Of a DNA stretch of 50,553 nucleotides, positions 32,861 to 41,557 are shown one piece after another. Origin of the DNA: Pseudobdellovibrionaceae bacterium (GTDB taxonomy: Bacteria; Bdellovibrionota; Bdellovibrionia; Bdellovibrionales; JAMPXM01); NCBI GenBank assembly GCA_021463345.1, contig JAJTYM010000028.1, positions 1 to 50,553 of the forward strand. The letters run 5' to 3'. The notes under the pieces are model-generated. The model worked only from the letters and a program-made list of their open reading frames with translations. It made no database searches and was not told the origin of the DNA. The first letter of the stretch is position 1; the number at the start of each line of letters is the position of its first letter. The translations under genes were made by a program, and so were the position numbers.

Positions 32861-33613
32861 TCAGAACGCCGTCGGCATCGACGACGGGAAGTCGTGCGCT
32901 TTGGCGCCCCCGCCACCGAACAAAGATCTCAAGACCGCGCAACGCTGCGGCTCAGCGACGGCATCGCAGATCACGGCCTGTTCCCGGAGCGATTCGACGC
33001 TCACCACGGTATCCGGGCGCGGGCGCAGCGCCTGGCTGACGAACGCGTTCGCGAACGGGATGTTGAACGCCCGCGTTTCGTTGCGATGGCAAGTCGCGCA
33101 GATCGTGCCGCTGCCCAGGAGGATTTCCGTATACGGCGCCTCCGGCGGGACATCGGCGCTCACCGGGAACGGCAACTCACCCTTCACCGACATGTCCGGG
33201 GCCGTGAGGACGCTGAACTCGACCACGTTGCCGCCGAAACCCTCGGGAACGACGGAGATGATCAACGGCTCGCTGAAAATGAAAACGCGCGGACTGCGGG
33301 TGCCGGAGGCCGGCTGCGCGCTGTTGGGGTTGTTGGAGAGCGAAACCTTCAACGGCCGATCGAGGCTGTCGAGGAAGCAAGGGACCGAAACCGGCTTGGG
33401 GAGCGCGTTGATCAGCTCGACCGCTTCTTCGATCGATTTCGGGCTGCCGGAAACGCCGGACGGCGTCGAGCACACGGGTTGGTAAGCGAGCGCCCCCCCG
33501 GTCGAGCTCCCCGACTCCGACCCCACGTCGAACTGAGAACACGCCTGGCCGGCGCCTATCACAACGACGAAGAGCGCGAGACTGGCAAAGAACACGCGGA
33601 TGGTGAAGTGCAA
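32861..33613 (-). CDS. Lipoprotein with a single c-type haem motif
   Basis: The 250-residue protein starts at a TTG after an AAAGGA site, has a lipoprotein signal (lipobox GQAC, about Cys25) and one CATCH haem-binding motif within GTICATCHRNETRAFN (about 171-175). A downstream Met for the distal ligand is not obvious. It is probably an outer-face lipoprotein cytochrome, with two more cysteine pairs (VCST, PCFLD; ICDAV, CAVL). No redox partner is adjacent. Function unknown. Confidence 0.75.
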   Translation of the reverse strand: MHFTIRVFFASLALFVVVIGAGQACSQFDVGSESGSSTGGALAYQPVCSTPSGVSGSPKSIEEAVELINALPKPVSVPCFLDSLDRPLKVSLSNNPNSAQPASGTRSPRVFIFSEPLIISVVPEGFGGNVVEFSVLTAPDMSVKGELPFPVSADVPPEAPYTEILLGSGTICATCHRNETRAFNIPFANAFVSQALRPRPDTVVSVESLREQAVICDAVAEPQRCAVLRSLFGGGGAKAHDFPSSMPTAF

Positions 33614-33720
33614 GGCGTCGTCCTTTCAACGCCTTCAGAATAGCACCGGGGCGGAAGCGGACCAAGCCGGGAACCCGCGGGTCCCAATTCGAGACGCGCG
33701 GGCCAAGGCTCGCGCGCTCC

Positions 33721-34746
33721 TCAGGCCCTCTCGGCGGCTTTCCTTTTGATCCTGTCGACGACGTAGGACGCGGCGATCGACGAGCCGATCAATGCCGAGA
33801 TGACCGCCAGCGACCAGGTGATCGGGAACTTCCCGCCGAACGCGTGGTTCAGGTACGTCATTTTCGAGCCGACGAAGATCAGGACGGCCGCGAGCCCGTA
33901 CTTGATGTAAACGAACTTGTGCATCACTCCCGACAGCATGAAGTACATCGAACGCAGCCCCAGGATCGCGAAGATGTTCGAAGTGAAGACGATCAACGGC
34001 TCCTTGGTGAGAGCGAAAATCGCCGGCACCGAATCGACGGCGAAGATGATGTCGCTCAGCTCGAGGAAGACCAGCGCGACGAACAAGGGCGTGACGTACA
34101 GCAGGCCGTTCTTGCGGATGAAGAAATGCTGCCCTTCGATCCGAGGATGGATGCGGAACAGCTTCCGCATCCAGCGGATCAGGAAGTTCTTCTCGAGGTC
34201 CGTTTCCTCCGTGCCGGCGAAGAACATCTTGATGCCGGTGAGGATCAACAAGCCTCCGAAGAACATAACGACCCATTCGTACCGCATGAGCACGGCCCCC
34301 ATCGCGATGAACAGCCCGCGGAACAAGAGCGCGCCGAGGATCCCCCAGAACAGGACGCGGTGCTGGTACACGCGCGGAATCGCGAAATAGGCGAAGACGA
34401 CGGCGAAGATGAAGATGTTGTCGACGGCGAGGGATTTCTCGATGACGAAACCCGTGAGGAACTCCAGCGCGCTCGTCTTGGCCTGGCTCTCCGGATCGAA
34501 CCCCGGGATCGACGCGTACCTGGGATCGGTGGAAAACGTCCACAACGCGTATTTGTAGAACAGGAAGTTGAAGACCAAGGCGAGCCCGATCCAAACCGCC
34601 GTCCACACGGACGCTTCCCGGAACGTCACTTCGTGCGCGTGCTTGTGGAAAACACCCAGGTCCAGGGCCAACACGGCCAGTACGAAAACGATGAAAAGAA
34701 CGTAAAACCACCAGAATTCCGAGAAGGGAAAAAGAACCATGTCCAT
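33721..34746 (-). CDS. TerC/Alx family integral membrane protein
   Basis: The 341-residue protein has about nine membrane spans and TerC signatures: LDLGVFHKHAHEVTFREASVW, FLTGFVIEKSLAVDNIFIFA, and FLELSDIIFAVDSVPAIFA with acidic residues that bind metal. Such proteins (Alx) are linked to manganese export and metallation of exported enzymes, and to tellurite resistance. The frame begins at a TTG at 34,752, but the ATG two codons later has GGGAG at eight bases and is preferred. No yybP-ykoY riboswitch pattern was seen; a Fur-like sequence lies upstream. Confidence 0.93.
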   Translation of the reverse strand: MDMVLFPFSEFWWFYVLFIVFVLAVLALDLGVFHKHAHEVTFREASVWTAVWIGLALVFNFLFYKYALWTFSTDPRYASIPGFDPESQAKTSALEFLTGFVIEKSLAVDNIFIFAVVFAYFAIPRVYQHRVLFWGILGALLFRGLFIAMGAVLMRYEWVVMFFGGLLILTGIKMFFAGTEETDLEKNFLIRWMRKLFRIHPRIEGQHFFIRKNGLLYVTPLFVALVFLELSDIIFAVDSVPAIFALTKEPLIVFTSNIFAILGLRSMYFMLSGVMHKFVYIKYGLAAVLIFVGSKMTYLNHAFGGKFPITWSLAVISALIGSSIAASYVVDRIKRKAAERA

Positions 34747-34813
34747 CGACAACGCTCCCGCGTAAGTGCACGGCCAGTATCATCGCCCTGCATTCATCGC
34801 TCAAATCGATAAA

Positions 34814-34826
34814 TTGATAATGATAG
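34814..34826. promoter_or_regulatory. Possible Fur-family half-site before terC
   Basis: TTGATAATGATAG matches one half of the Fur consensus (GATAATGATA) and sits 68-80 bases upstream of the TerC start. The other half is poorly conserved, so the call is weak. Confidence 0.25.
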
Positions 34827-34923
34827 TTTTATAAAAACGATGCTGAAAAGTCTCGCGCAAGAGCGCGAAGGGGCGCTCGCGGACGGCCGCGCCTCCGGGA
34901 TCCCGCTTCGCCGGCCCCAGATC

Positions 34924-35457
34924 TCACTTCTTTGCTTCAATCAACGCCTTGAGGTTGTCGATGCCTTCGGAGAACTGGCCGGCGACCATCTCCTCGCAAT
35001 CGATGAAAACGTTCATGAGCTTACCGATGAAGCCCCCGTCGCCGGCCATGGACCAAGTGAACCGGGTGCCGTCGGCCTCCGGCGTGAGGCGGTACTCGAC
35101 GACGTTGTCGGCGCGGATCGGCTTGGTCATCGTCAGTTTGATTTCGACCAGTTCGTTGGGCACCGCCTTCAAGACCTCCAGACGGCCGGCGCCCGCCCCC
35201 TTGTCGCTGTCGAACTCCAGGACCGAACCGACTTGCGCTTCGGGGCCGCTGAACGTTTTTTTCATCGTGGGGTCCGCCTTCTCGTACGGCGACCACTCCG
35301 CGCCTTTTCTCAAGTCGAAAAGATAGGGGTAGATGTCTTCCGGCGACGCCGCGATCACCCCGCTCCGTTCGTAGCGGAATTTCCCCTCGCGCGTTGACAC
35401 GTAGGCGAGGAACGAAACCAGGACCGCGAAAACCCCGAGCGACGCCTTCATCAGCAC
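34924..35457 (-). CDS. Membrane-anchored SRPBCC (START-like) domain protein
   Basis: The 178-residue protein has one N-terminal hydrophobic segment (LGVFAVLVSFLAYV) and an SRPBCC/polyketide-cyclase-like domain: the opening RSGVIAASPEDIYPYLFDLRKGAEWSPYEKADPTMKK and later TRFTWSMAGDGGFIGKLM. These folds bind hydrophobic ligands. GGAGG seven bases before a GTG at 35,457 suggests that start; the ATG two codons later is an alternative. It lies next to the NO island, 94 bases from the globin's stop, on the same strand. Confidence 0.8.
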   Translation of the reverse strand: MLMKASLGVFAVLVSFLAYVSTREGKFRYERSGVIAASPEDIYPYLFDLRKGAEWSPYEKADPTMKKTFSGPEAQVGSVLEFDSDKGAGAGRLEVLKAVPNELVEIKLTMTKPIRADNVVEYRLTPEADGTRFTWSMAGDGGFIGKLMNVFIDCEEMVAGQFSEGIDNLKALIEAKK

Positions 35458-35551
35458 GCATTCACCTCCATGCCGCCCTTTTACGCTACACGCCGATCGG
35501 TATGTAATCAACGGCCGCCGAGGCGCAGCTGAAGGCCGGCGCGCCTCATCG

Positions 35552-35974
35552 TCACGATCCGTGCTCTTGGCCATAGAGCTCGTTCCTGAGGGCCAGGCTC
35601 TCCCCCATGCGAGAGGAGACCAGCGCCCAGAGCTCCGCCTGCTCCGGCTGCAGGTGGGTCTTCAAAGTGTCGTGGAAAATCGCCAGCCAACGGGCGAGAA
35701 GCTCGCGGTTGAATCCAGCGAAAAAATGCTTCATCACCGGATTGTAGTGATTGAACAGGTAGGGCCGCCCCCCGAAACGCACCCACCAGAAATGCGTGAG
35801 CCGCTCGATATGCTCCGGCCAGTCCCCCACGGAACGAAAAGGGATCTGCAAAACGGGATCGTTCTGGATGCGCGTGTAAAAATCATCCACGACGCGGAAG
35901 ATCTCGCCATGCGCGAAAGCGATCCGGTTCACGACCACGCTCTCTTCATCCGGTGGAATGTCTTTCGCGCTCAA
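35552..35974 (-). CDS. Group III truncated haemoglobin
   Basis: The 140-residue protein follows the trHb III pattern: DDFYTRIQNDPVLQIPFRSV, LTHFWWVRFGGRPYLFNHYNPVMKH, with proximal His probably His83, and WLAIFHDTL. Such globins bind O2 and NO and serve NO detoxification in several bacteria. The start is a TTG with an AAAGGCGG site upstream. Its promoter region contains the NsrR-type palindrome at 36,053-36,079, about 79 bases from the start, shared with the divergent nnrS. Confidence 0.9.
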   Translation of the reverse strand: MSAKDIPPDEESVVVNRIAFAHGEIFRVVDDFYTRIQNDPVLQIPFRSVGDWPEHIERLTHFWWVRFGGRPYLFNHYNPVMKHFFAGFNRELLARWLAIFHDTLKTHLQPEQAELWALVSSRMGESLALRNELYGQEHGS

Positions 35975-36052
35975 GGTCCGCCTTTCAACGATCTTCTCGG
36001 GTTCCGCGAAACGGCCGATGCCGAACGGAAAAGAAGATCGAACCCGCTCTTG

Positions 36053-36079
36053 AAATGTTGTATTTCATATGCAACATTT
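36053..36079. promoter_or_regulatory. NsrR-type operator between the globin and nnrS
   Basis: Centred on C36066, arms AAATGTTGTATTT and ATATGCAACATTT match at 11 of 13 positions as an inverted repeat. The inner TGTATTT-C-ATATGCA fits the 11-1-11 NsrR box. nsrR itself is encoded two genes away. Confidence 0.8.
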
Positions 36080-36162
36080 AGAAGCCGCCTGTCAACACGA
36101 CCGACAGATATGGGCGGCGACGCGCGTGACGACGAATCAAGGGTCGTGGAAGGAGCGCAATC

Positions 36163-37272
36163 CTGCGACGCCTGGCACCTTACCAAATCTTTTTCCCCTT
36201 CGGGGTCCTGAACGCGCTCCTCGCCGTCGGCGTTTGGTCCGCGCAAGGCTTGACCGGTTCCACGCCGGCCTTGTTCATCCACTCCAAACTGATCGTGGGC
36301 GGGTTCCTGTGGAGCTTCATCGTGGGCTTCCTGATGACGGCCATTCCGCGCATGACGGGCACGGCCAGCGCCAACGCGGCGGAGTTTTTCTTCGCCATGG
36401 CCTCGGTCTTGGGCCTGAGCCTGGCCTCTTGGGCCATCGACGGCCGGCTTTTTTACGGCTTGCAGATGGTCTTGGTCCTCTTCCTCGCCTTCTACGGCGG
36501 GCGGAGAATCCTCAAGACGGCGAAACCCGTCCCCGTTTTTTTCTCGCACGTCGGGATGGCGATGCTGCTCGCCCTTGCGGGGTCCTGCTCCCACTTCATG
36601 GGCGACTCCCGGATGGGGATCCATCTCTATCACCTCGGCGCGATCCTGCTCCTCGTCCTCGGCATCGGGACGCGCTTCTTCTCGTTCCTCTCTGGGCTTC
36701 CTTCGGACTTCGAGGAGAAAAGCTCCGAACGGCGGAAGCGGCTGTTTCACGGCCTGGGTGCGGCGGCAACGGCCTGCCTCGTCATCAGCGGGCGAGGCCA
36801 TTCCATCGGCTACCTCGGCCTCGCGCTCATTTCATCGGTCTATCTCTTTTTCATCTGGAAGGTGCAACGCCCCTCGGCCCGCCCCTCCGCGCTCAAGCAC
36901 GGGGTGCGCGCGGTCGCAGCGGCGCTGCCGATCGGTTTTTTCCTGGCTTGGCTGCAACCGCCGCTGTTCATCATGTGGTTGCACGTCATCTTCATCGGCG
37001 TTTTCTGCCTGCTCACGTTTTCCGTGGCGACGCGGGTCACCCTCGCCCACGGGTCTTACCCCATAGACCTTGAAATGAAATCGCCGGCCCTATGGTGGAT
37101 GGTGGCTTGCCTCGCGCTGACGATCGTCGCGAGGGTCCTCTACGGCATGTCGGGCGGAACCGGCTACCTTCACCTCGCGGTCGCTTTCTGGTTTTTGGCG
37201 ATCGCCAGCTGGTGCTGGTCGTTTTTCATGAAGATTTTCAAACCGGGGCCACAATCCAAGCCCTCGTGTTGA
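36163..37272 (+). CDS. nnrS: NnrS family haem- and copper-containing membrane protein
   Basis: The protein of about 369 residues has some 12 membrane spans with NnrS-type phrases: HSKLIVGGFLWSFIVGFLMTAIPRMTG, LHLYHLGAILLLVLGIGTRFFSFLSG-like and the GRGHSIGYLG segment. NnrS relieves nitrosative stress. The first ordinary start codon is a TTG at 36,250, which would delete the first span (APYQIFFPFGVLNALLAVGVW). An AAGGAG at 36,150-36,155 lies seven bases before an in-frame CTG at 36,163 (and four before an ATC), with no ATG/GTG/TTG between, so a non-canonical start is proposed. It is divergent from the globin. Confidence 0.8.
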   Translation: MRRLAPYQIFFPFGVLNALLAVGVWSAQGLTGSTPALFIHSKLIVGGFLWSFIVGFLMTAIPRMTGTASANAAEFFFAMASVLGLSLASWAIDGRLFYGLQMVLVLFLAFYGGRRILKTAKPVPVFFSHVGMAMLLALAGSCSHFMGDSRMGIHLYHLGAILLLVLGIGTRFFSFLSGLPSDFEEKSSERRKRLFHGLGAAATACLVISGRGHSIGYLGLALISSVYLFFIWKVQRPSARPSALKHGVRAVAAALPIGFFLAWLQPPLFIMWLHVIFIGVFCLLTFSVATRVTLAHGSYPIDLEMKSPALWWMVACLALTIVARVLYGMSGGTGYLHLAVAFWFLAIASWCWSFFMKIFKPGPQSKPSC

Positions 37273-37282
37273 AGGAATTCGG

Positions 37283-37699
37283 ATGCACCTGACCGATCGC
37301 ACCGACTACGTTCTTCGGGTTTTGATGTACCTGAATCAGGAGAAAAGGCTCGTCACCCTGAACGAGCTCTCGAGCAGGCTCAGCGTTTCGAGGAACAATC
37401 TGATCAAGATCTCAAACCAACTCGCCAGGCTGAATTTCATTGAAACCGTCCGCGGCCGGGCCGGGGGACTGCTGATCAAAGCGGAAACGGGGAAAGCGAG
37501 CCTCAAGGAGATCATCTTGGCGACGGAAGAATCGTTTTTCCTCGCCGAGTGCTTTTCCGGCCGGGCATGCGACTGCGCTTTCCTCAAAGGCTGCCTTCTG
37601 AAGAAGGGGCTGGCGGAAGCCCTCGAAGCGTTCCTCAACGCCCTCGCTCAGAAAACCCTCAACGACGTCACCCCGCATGGCGGGATGACGACGCCTTGA
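37283..37699 (+). CDS. nsrR: NsrR-like Rrf2 family NO-sensing repressor
   Basis: The 138-residue protein has an Rrf2 winged helix: MHLTDRTDYVLRVLMYL, recognition region VSRNNLIKISNQLARLNFIETVRGRAGGLL, and the cluster-binding block AECFSGRACDCAFLKGCLL with Cys90, Cys96 or 98, and Cys104, spaced as in NsrR. Its [Fe-S] cluster reacts with NO, releasing the operator. It lies ten bases after nnrS with AAGGAA before the ATG, so it is probably autoregulated from the same palindrome. Confidence 0.93.
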   Translation: MHLTDRTDYVLRVLMYLNQEKRLVTLNELSSRLSVSRNNLIKISNQLARLNFIETVRGRAGGLLIKAETGKASLKEIILATEESFFLAECFSGRACDCAFLKGCLLKKGLAEALEAFLNALAQKTLNDVTPHGGMTTP

Positions 37700-37753
37700 G
37701 AGGCGATCCCCCGAGGGGGATCCGCCCTTGGCCGAAAAACTTTCGTGAACGGA

Positions 37754-38686
37754 TCAGATCGCCGAGCCGTTGAACGCGCGCGACTGGACGCAATTCACGT
37801 ACGTGTAAGTGAACCGGTTGCCGGCACCGTCGCTGAACGTGAAGCTCCCATCTTTGAAGAAGCTGCCCGGGCAAGCGGTCCTGTCATAGGTCAGGTTCGA
37901 CGACTCGACCCGGAACGTCACATCGAGCGGGTACACCGTGGCCTGGGCCTGGCTATAGAGCCGGCCCGAGAAACGCGAATAACCCGAGAACGTCATAGCA
38001 CCCGCTTGCCAAGGCGAGGCCATATCGGTCGGCGTGTAGACGGTGGAGTGGTTGTTCTGCACTTTCCACCGCTCCGCATTGTCCGGATCCGCCGTCGGGA
38101 TGCTGCCGGCTTCGCTCGAGTACGTGCTCGTCATCGAGATCTGCGTCGCGCTCGTCGTCACGCCCCAAGTTCCCCGCCAGACGCCGAAGTTGTTCTCATG
38201 GCCGAACCGGTCGTTGTACGTGATGTCGAATTCGAAGAGATAGCCGCCCGCGACCCCGTGCTTGGTGTCGTCATAGTCGGTCATCTGCATGAATCCCGTC
38301 AGATCGCTCGTGCCGTTGATGCCGAAGCAGTTGAACTCCTCGCGATAGGACGCGGGAACCCCGTCGCCGTCGACGCCGTCGGTCTTCGCGCCGCTCGTCA
38401 CCGTGCACGTGCCGAAATCGGCCTGCCCCGCCATGGTTCCGAGCTTCCCGAGCCCGAGGCTGCCGACCCCGGACGGAAGGCCCGGCACCGGAAGCGAGAT
38501 CGAGCCGGTACCCGACGGCACGATCGAGGACGTCAAGTCCGAGAACGCAGTCGTGGTCAACAACATCGTGAGTGTCGCTTGATCGATGCTCCCGCCGGCT
38601 TCCGAAAGCTCGCTCTCTCCACCGCACGAGGCCAGACCGAGGCCGGCGCATGCGATGAACGCGATGGTTCTGAATCGTTTTTTCAC
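37754..38686 (-). CDS. Lipoprotein, unknown function
   Basis: The 310-residue protein has a lipoprotein signal (IAFIACAGLGLASC, lipobox ASC at Cys21), a Ser/Gly/Thr-rich stretch and a beta-rich domain (VAGGYLFEFDITYNDRFGHENNFGVWRGTWGV). Two cysteine pairs may form disulfides. The start is GTG with AAGGAG five bases upstream. It follows the barrel gene on the same strand with 25 bases between, so the two are probably one operon and may act together in the outer membrane. Confidence 0.8.
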   Translation of the reverse strand: MKKRFRTIAFIACAGLGLASCGGESELSEAGGSIDQATLTMLLTTTAFSDLTSSIVPSGTGSISLPVPGLPSGVGSLGLGKLGTMAGQADFGTCTVTSGAKTDGVDGDGVPASYREEFNCFGINGTSDLTGFMQMTDYDDTKHGVAGGYLFEFDITYNDRFGHENNFGVWRGTWGVTTSATQISMTSTYSSEAGSIPTADPDNAERWKVQNNHSTVYTPTDMASPWQAGAMTFSGYSRFSGRLYSQAQATVYPLDVTFRVESSNLTYDRTACPGSFFKDGSFTFSDGAGNRFTYTYVNCVQSRAFNGSAI

Positions 38687-38711
38687 GGTCGCTCCTTAGT
38701 TTGAAGACCGG

Positions 38712-39731
38712 TCAGAAGTTGTACGTCAACGAAGCTTGCGTGAGGAAATCGTTGCCGTTGAACTTGCCGGTCGTGGTCGCCGCGAGCGTGCCGTCGATCG
38801 TGAAATTGTTGTGCTTGAACCCGAGACCCGCGGCGACGCGCGTGTCATTGAGGTTCTTCGTCTCAGACGTGCCCGCGATGTCGTTTTTCGTCGAGCCGAG
38901 GAGGAAGTTCTGTTGGATCGACGCGCGAGCGGCGAGCCAAGCGGTCATGTCGCGCTCAAGGCCGAGGAACACGGGCAACGTGGTCACGCGGAGCTTCTTG
39001 CCGCCCGACTCGAGTTCCGAGAACTCGACGCCGGCGCCCCAATAAACCTCTTCCGACAGGAAGCGGTTGAACGCGGCCGCGACGGACGTGACGCTCGTGT
39101 CGGAGCTGACGTTGGCGATCTTGTTCTCACCCGAGCCGTAGGCGAGGTTCACGGCCCAAAGCATCGACTCTTGGCGGTTGAGATACCGGAGCTCGAGCGC
39201 CGGCACTTCCGATTTGAACTCGTCGGTGACTCCGGCCGTGGTCTTTTCCGCCGTGCCGTAGAGGTCGGCCGAAACCGCGAACTCGTTCTGACCGCTGATC
39301 ATGCCGCCCCGGGCGATGACGGTCGTCTGTTTGGCGTTGGTGGTTTTGTCTTCTGAATTGGAGACCGCGAAGTTCGCGCCCCAATTGCCCGAGCCGAAGA
39401 ACACGTCGACCGGGTTGTCCATGTTCTGGAACGTGCCGGTCGAACGGAACGTCGTCTGGAAGGGGCTGACGTGGCCGAGGTAAGCGCCGAAGCGCGTCCC
39501 GTCTTTCCCGGAAACGAAGCCGCCTTCGGCTTTCGGATTGCCGGCGACCGCCGACGAGCCGAATTCGAAGTTCGCGTTCGGAGCCACTTGATGGATGTAC
39601 GCGGGCTGAACGAACAACGTCTGGTTGTCGATCAGGCCGAGCCGGCCCTGCAAGGAATTGACGCGGGACTTGGAGGCGAACGCGGGTGTAGCAAGCATGG
39701 AAACGAGGCAAATTGAAACTAGACGTTTCAT
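38712..39731 (-). CDS. Outer-membrane beta-barrel protein
   Basis: The 339-residue protein has a signal peptide (MKRLVSICLVSMLATPAFA) and alternating amphipathic strands up to the C-terminal LTQASLTYNF, the aromatic end needed for Bam insertion. No porin subfamily was recognised. AGGAG lies nine bases before the ATG, and a CTAG palindrome is found 37-48 bases upstream. A lipoprotein gene follows it. Confidence 0.85.
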   Translation of the reverse strand: MKRLVSICLVSMLATPAFASKSRVNSLQGRLGLIDNQTLFVQPAYIHQVAPNANFEFGSSAVAGNPKAEGGFVSGKDGTRFGAYLGHVSPFQTTFRSTGTFQNMDNPVDVFFGSGNWGANFAVSNSEDKTTNAKQTTVIARGGMISGQNEFAVSADLYGTAEKTTAGVTDEFKSEVPALELRYLNRQESMLWAVNLAYGSGENKIANVSSDTSVTSVAAAFNRFLSEEVYWGAGVEFSELESGGKKLRVTTLPVFLGLERDMTAWLAARASIQQNFLLGSTKNDIAGTSETKNLNDTRVAAGLGFKHNNFTIDGTLAATTTGKFNGNDFLTQASLTYNF

Positions 39732-39767
39732 CTTCTGAGCTCCTGAGTTGCGGTTTGAGACTGATTC

Positions 39768-39779
39768 GACCTAGGTCCG
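39768..39779. promoter_or_regulatory. CTAG-centred palindrome, copy 2
   Basis: GACCTAGGTC (39,768-39,777) followed by CG repeats exactly 12 bases found at 11,416-11,427. It lies in the promoter region of the outer-membrane barrel gene. Confidence 0.3.
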
Positions 39780-40000
39780 CAAAACGAGTCAAGCAAAGTG
39801 TGAACGGACGCCCCCGCAGGCGCCCTGCGTCGTACGCCGCCGTTCCGCCCGCGGCCGTCGGTCACCCGCTGAAAATCATGACGGCGCCGAAGCGACAAAG
39901 ACCCCGGCTCGCCGGATCGCGATCTCCTCGGCGGCGTGCAGTTGCTTCAGCGCCCAAACGAATCTAACGTTTGATCTCCACACCCTCCGGAGGCAAAGCC

Positions 40001-40216
40001 ATGCTGAAAACCCCGCTCGCCTTGTTGCCCGTCCTCATCGCCTTGGCCGGCTGCGCCGGCAAATCGAAAGCCGATCACGGGAAACTGGAAAAGTACCGCC
40101 ACTGCCATCATCAAAACGAAAAAATCGTGAGCGCCTGCATCGCCAAGAACGAAAAAGGCGAGAACGTCACGGCCATGGAGCTCGAGAACGCGGCCTACCC
40201 CGGCCAATACAAGTGA
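40001..40216 (+). CDS. Small lipoprotein (71 aa)
   Basis: A GGAGG site sets the ATG at 40,001. The product has a lipoprotein signal (LPVLIALAGC, Cys16) and a short charged mature part with CHHQNEKIVSACIAKNEKG, where two cysteines and two histidines could bind metal or form a disulfide. Unknown function. It precedes the di-haem peroxidase operon by about 210 bases. Confidence 0.7.
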   Translation: MLKTPLALLPVLIALAGCAGKSKADHGKLEKYRHCHHQNEKIVSACIAKNEKGENVTAMELENAAYPGQYK

Positions 40217-40424
40217 CCCGCGCGGGGCGTCCGTTTCAGCGGGCGCGAAGTCGGGGACGGCCGCTCGGGCATCCCTTCGGCGGAGACCTTTCGCCGCGAC
40301 GGCATCGGGCGTCCGGAAGACGCGTCGGGGCCCCGACGGTTTTTGGATTGATTCCAAAAAACGGACGCAATTATCATCTTGATCAACGGTTCCCACGGAA
40401 AGGGGCCGGCTCAAAGGGGGCATC

Positions 40425-41546
40425 GTGATCACGTATCCGAAGGTCTGGTTCGCGGCGGCCGCCGTCGCGCTCTCGTTCAATTTCGCCGGCGCGCGAGACG
40501 ACGGGTTGTTGGGGCTGCCGGCTCTGGACGTCCCGAGCGACAATCCCATCACGAAGGAGAAAGTCGTCCTGGGCGAGCGCTTGTTCAACGACACGCGTTT
40601 CAGCTCGACGGGCAAAATCTCTTGCGCGACATGCCACAGCCCGGCGAAGGCTTTCACCGACAGCCCGCTGAAGACCTCCAAAGGCATCAACGACCTGACC
40701 GGGACGCGCAACTCCCCGACGGTGCTGAACTCGGCGTTCAACCTGACCCAGTTCTGGGACGGCCGCTCACCGACGCTCGAGAACCAGTCCCTCCACCCGT
40801 TCGTCAACTCCGTCGAGATGGGACTGAAGGACCACGCCCCGATCATCGAGACGATCCGCAACGATCCGGCGTACGTCGAAGCCTTCAAAAAAGCCTTCAA
40901 CGGCATCGACCAGGGGAAAATCTCGATGACCGAGGTCACGCGGGCGATCGCGGCGTTCGAGCGCACCCTGATCGACGGCGACAGCCGCTTCGACCGCTGG
41001 TACTACAAAGGCGAGCCGACTCTCACCGCGAACGAGATCAAGGGCTTCCAGGTCTTCATCGGCAACGGCCGCTGCGTCTCGTGCCACGCCGTCGAGCACA
41101 CGTCGGCGCTGTTCACCGACCACAAATTCCACAACATCGGCGTCGGCATCAATCGCATCCCGGGAAAAGACCTCGCCCAAATGGCCCAGGAATTCCTGCG
41201 GGCGAAATACAACCGCGAGGAAGTCGACGAAAAAGTCCTCAAGAACCCGCTCGCGTCGGACTTGGGCCGGTTCGCGGTGACGCTCGAGATGACGGACATG
41301 GGGGGCTTCAAGACATCGACCCTCCGAAACATCGACCTCACGGCTCCCTACATGCACGACGGTTCCCTGAAAACCCTCGACGAGGTCGTCGAGCACTACA
41401 ATCGCGGCGGCGCGAGCAGCGACAAGGAACCCATCAACCCGTACCTGAGCGGCGGCATCCGGCCCCTCAACCTCACGACGGCTGAAAAGAAAAACCTGGT
41501 CGCGTTCATGAAAACCCTCACCAGTGGGAAACACCTCAAGAAATAA
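40425..41546 (+). CDS. Di-haem cytochrome c peroxidase/MauG family protein
   Basis: The 373-residue periplasmic protein has a signal peptide and two c-type haem sites: CATCH at 67-71 (low-potential peroxidatic haem) and CVSCH at 217-221 (high-potential haem). Family features include VVLGERLFNDTRFS, GTRNSPTVLNSAFN, FWDGRSPTLENQS, and near the end FKTSTLRNIDLTAPYMHDGSLKTLDEVVEHYNRGG with the probable axial Met. It reduces H2O2 with electrons from a small cytochrome, or acts as a MauG-type oxidant. The start is a GTG. It is first in a tight four-gene operon with a cytochrome c that could be its donor. Confidence 0.94.
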   Translation: MITYPKVWFAAAAVALSFNFAGARDDGLLGLPALDVPSDNPITKEKVVLGERLFNDTRFSSTGKISCATCHSPAKAFTDSPLKTSKGINDLTGTRNSPTVLNSAFNLTQFWDGRSPTLENQSLHPFVNSVEMGLKDHAPIIETIRNDPAYVEAFKKAFNGIDQGKISMTEVTRAIAAFERTLIDGDSRFDRWYYKGEPTLTANEIKGFQVFIGNGRCVSCHAVEHTSALFTDHKFHNIGVGINRIPGKDLAQMAQEFLRAKYNREEVDEKVLKNPLASDLGRFAVTLEMTDMGGFKTSTLRNIDLTAPYMHDGSLKTLDEVVEHYNRGGASSDKEPINPYLSGGIRPLNLTTAEKKNLVAFMKTLTSGKHLKK

Positions 41547-41557
41547 GGGAGCAAGCG

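Noticed and set aside
34753-34860. yybP-ykoY manganese riboswitch before terC
   Set aside because: The leader is short and lacks the conserved GGGGAGUA-type core.
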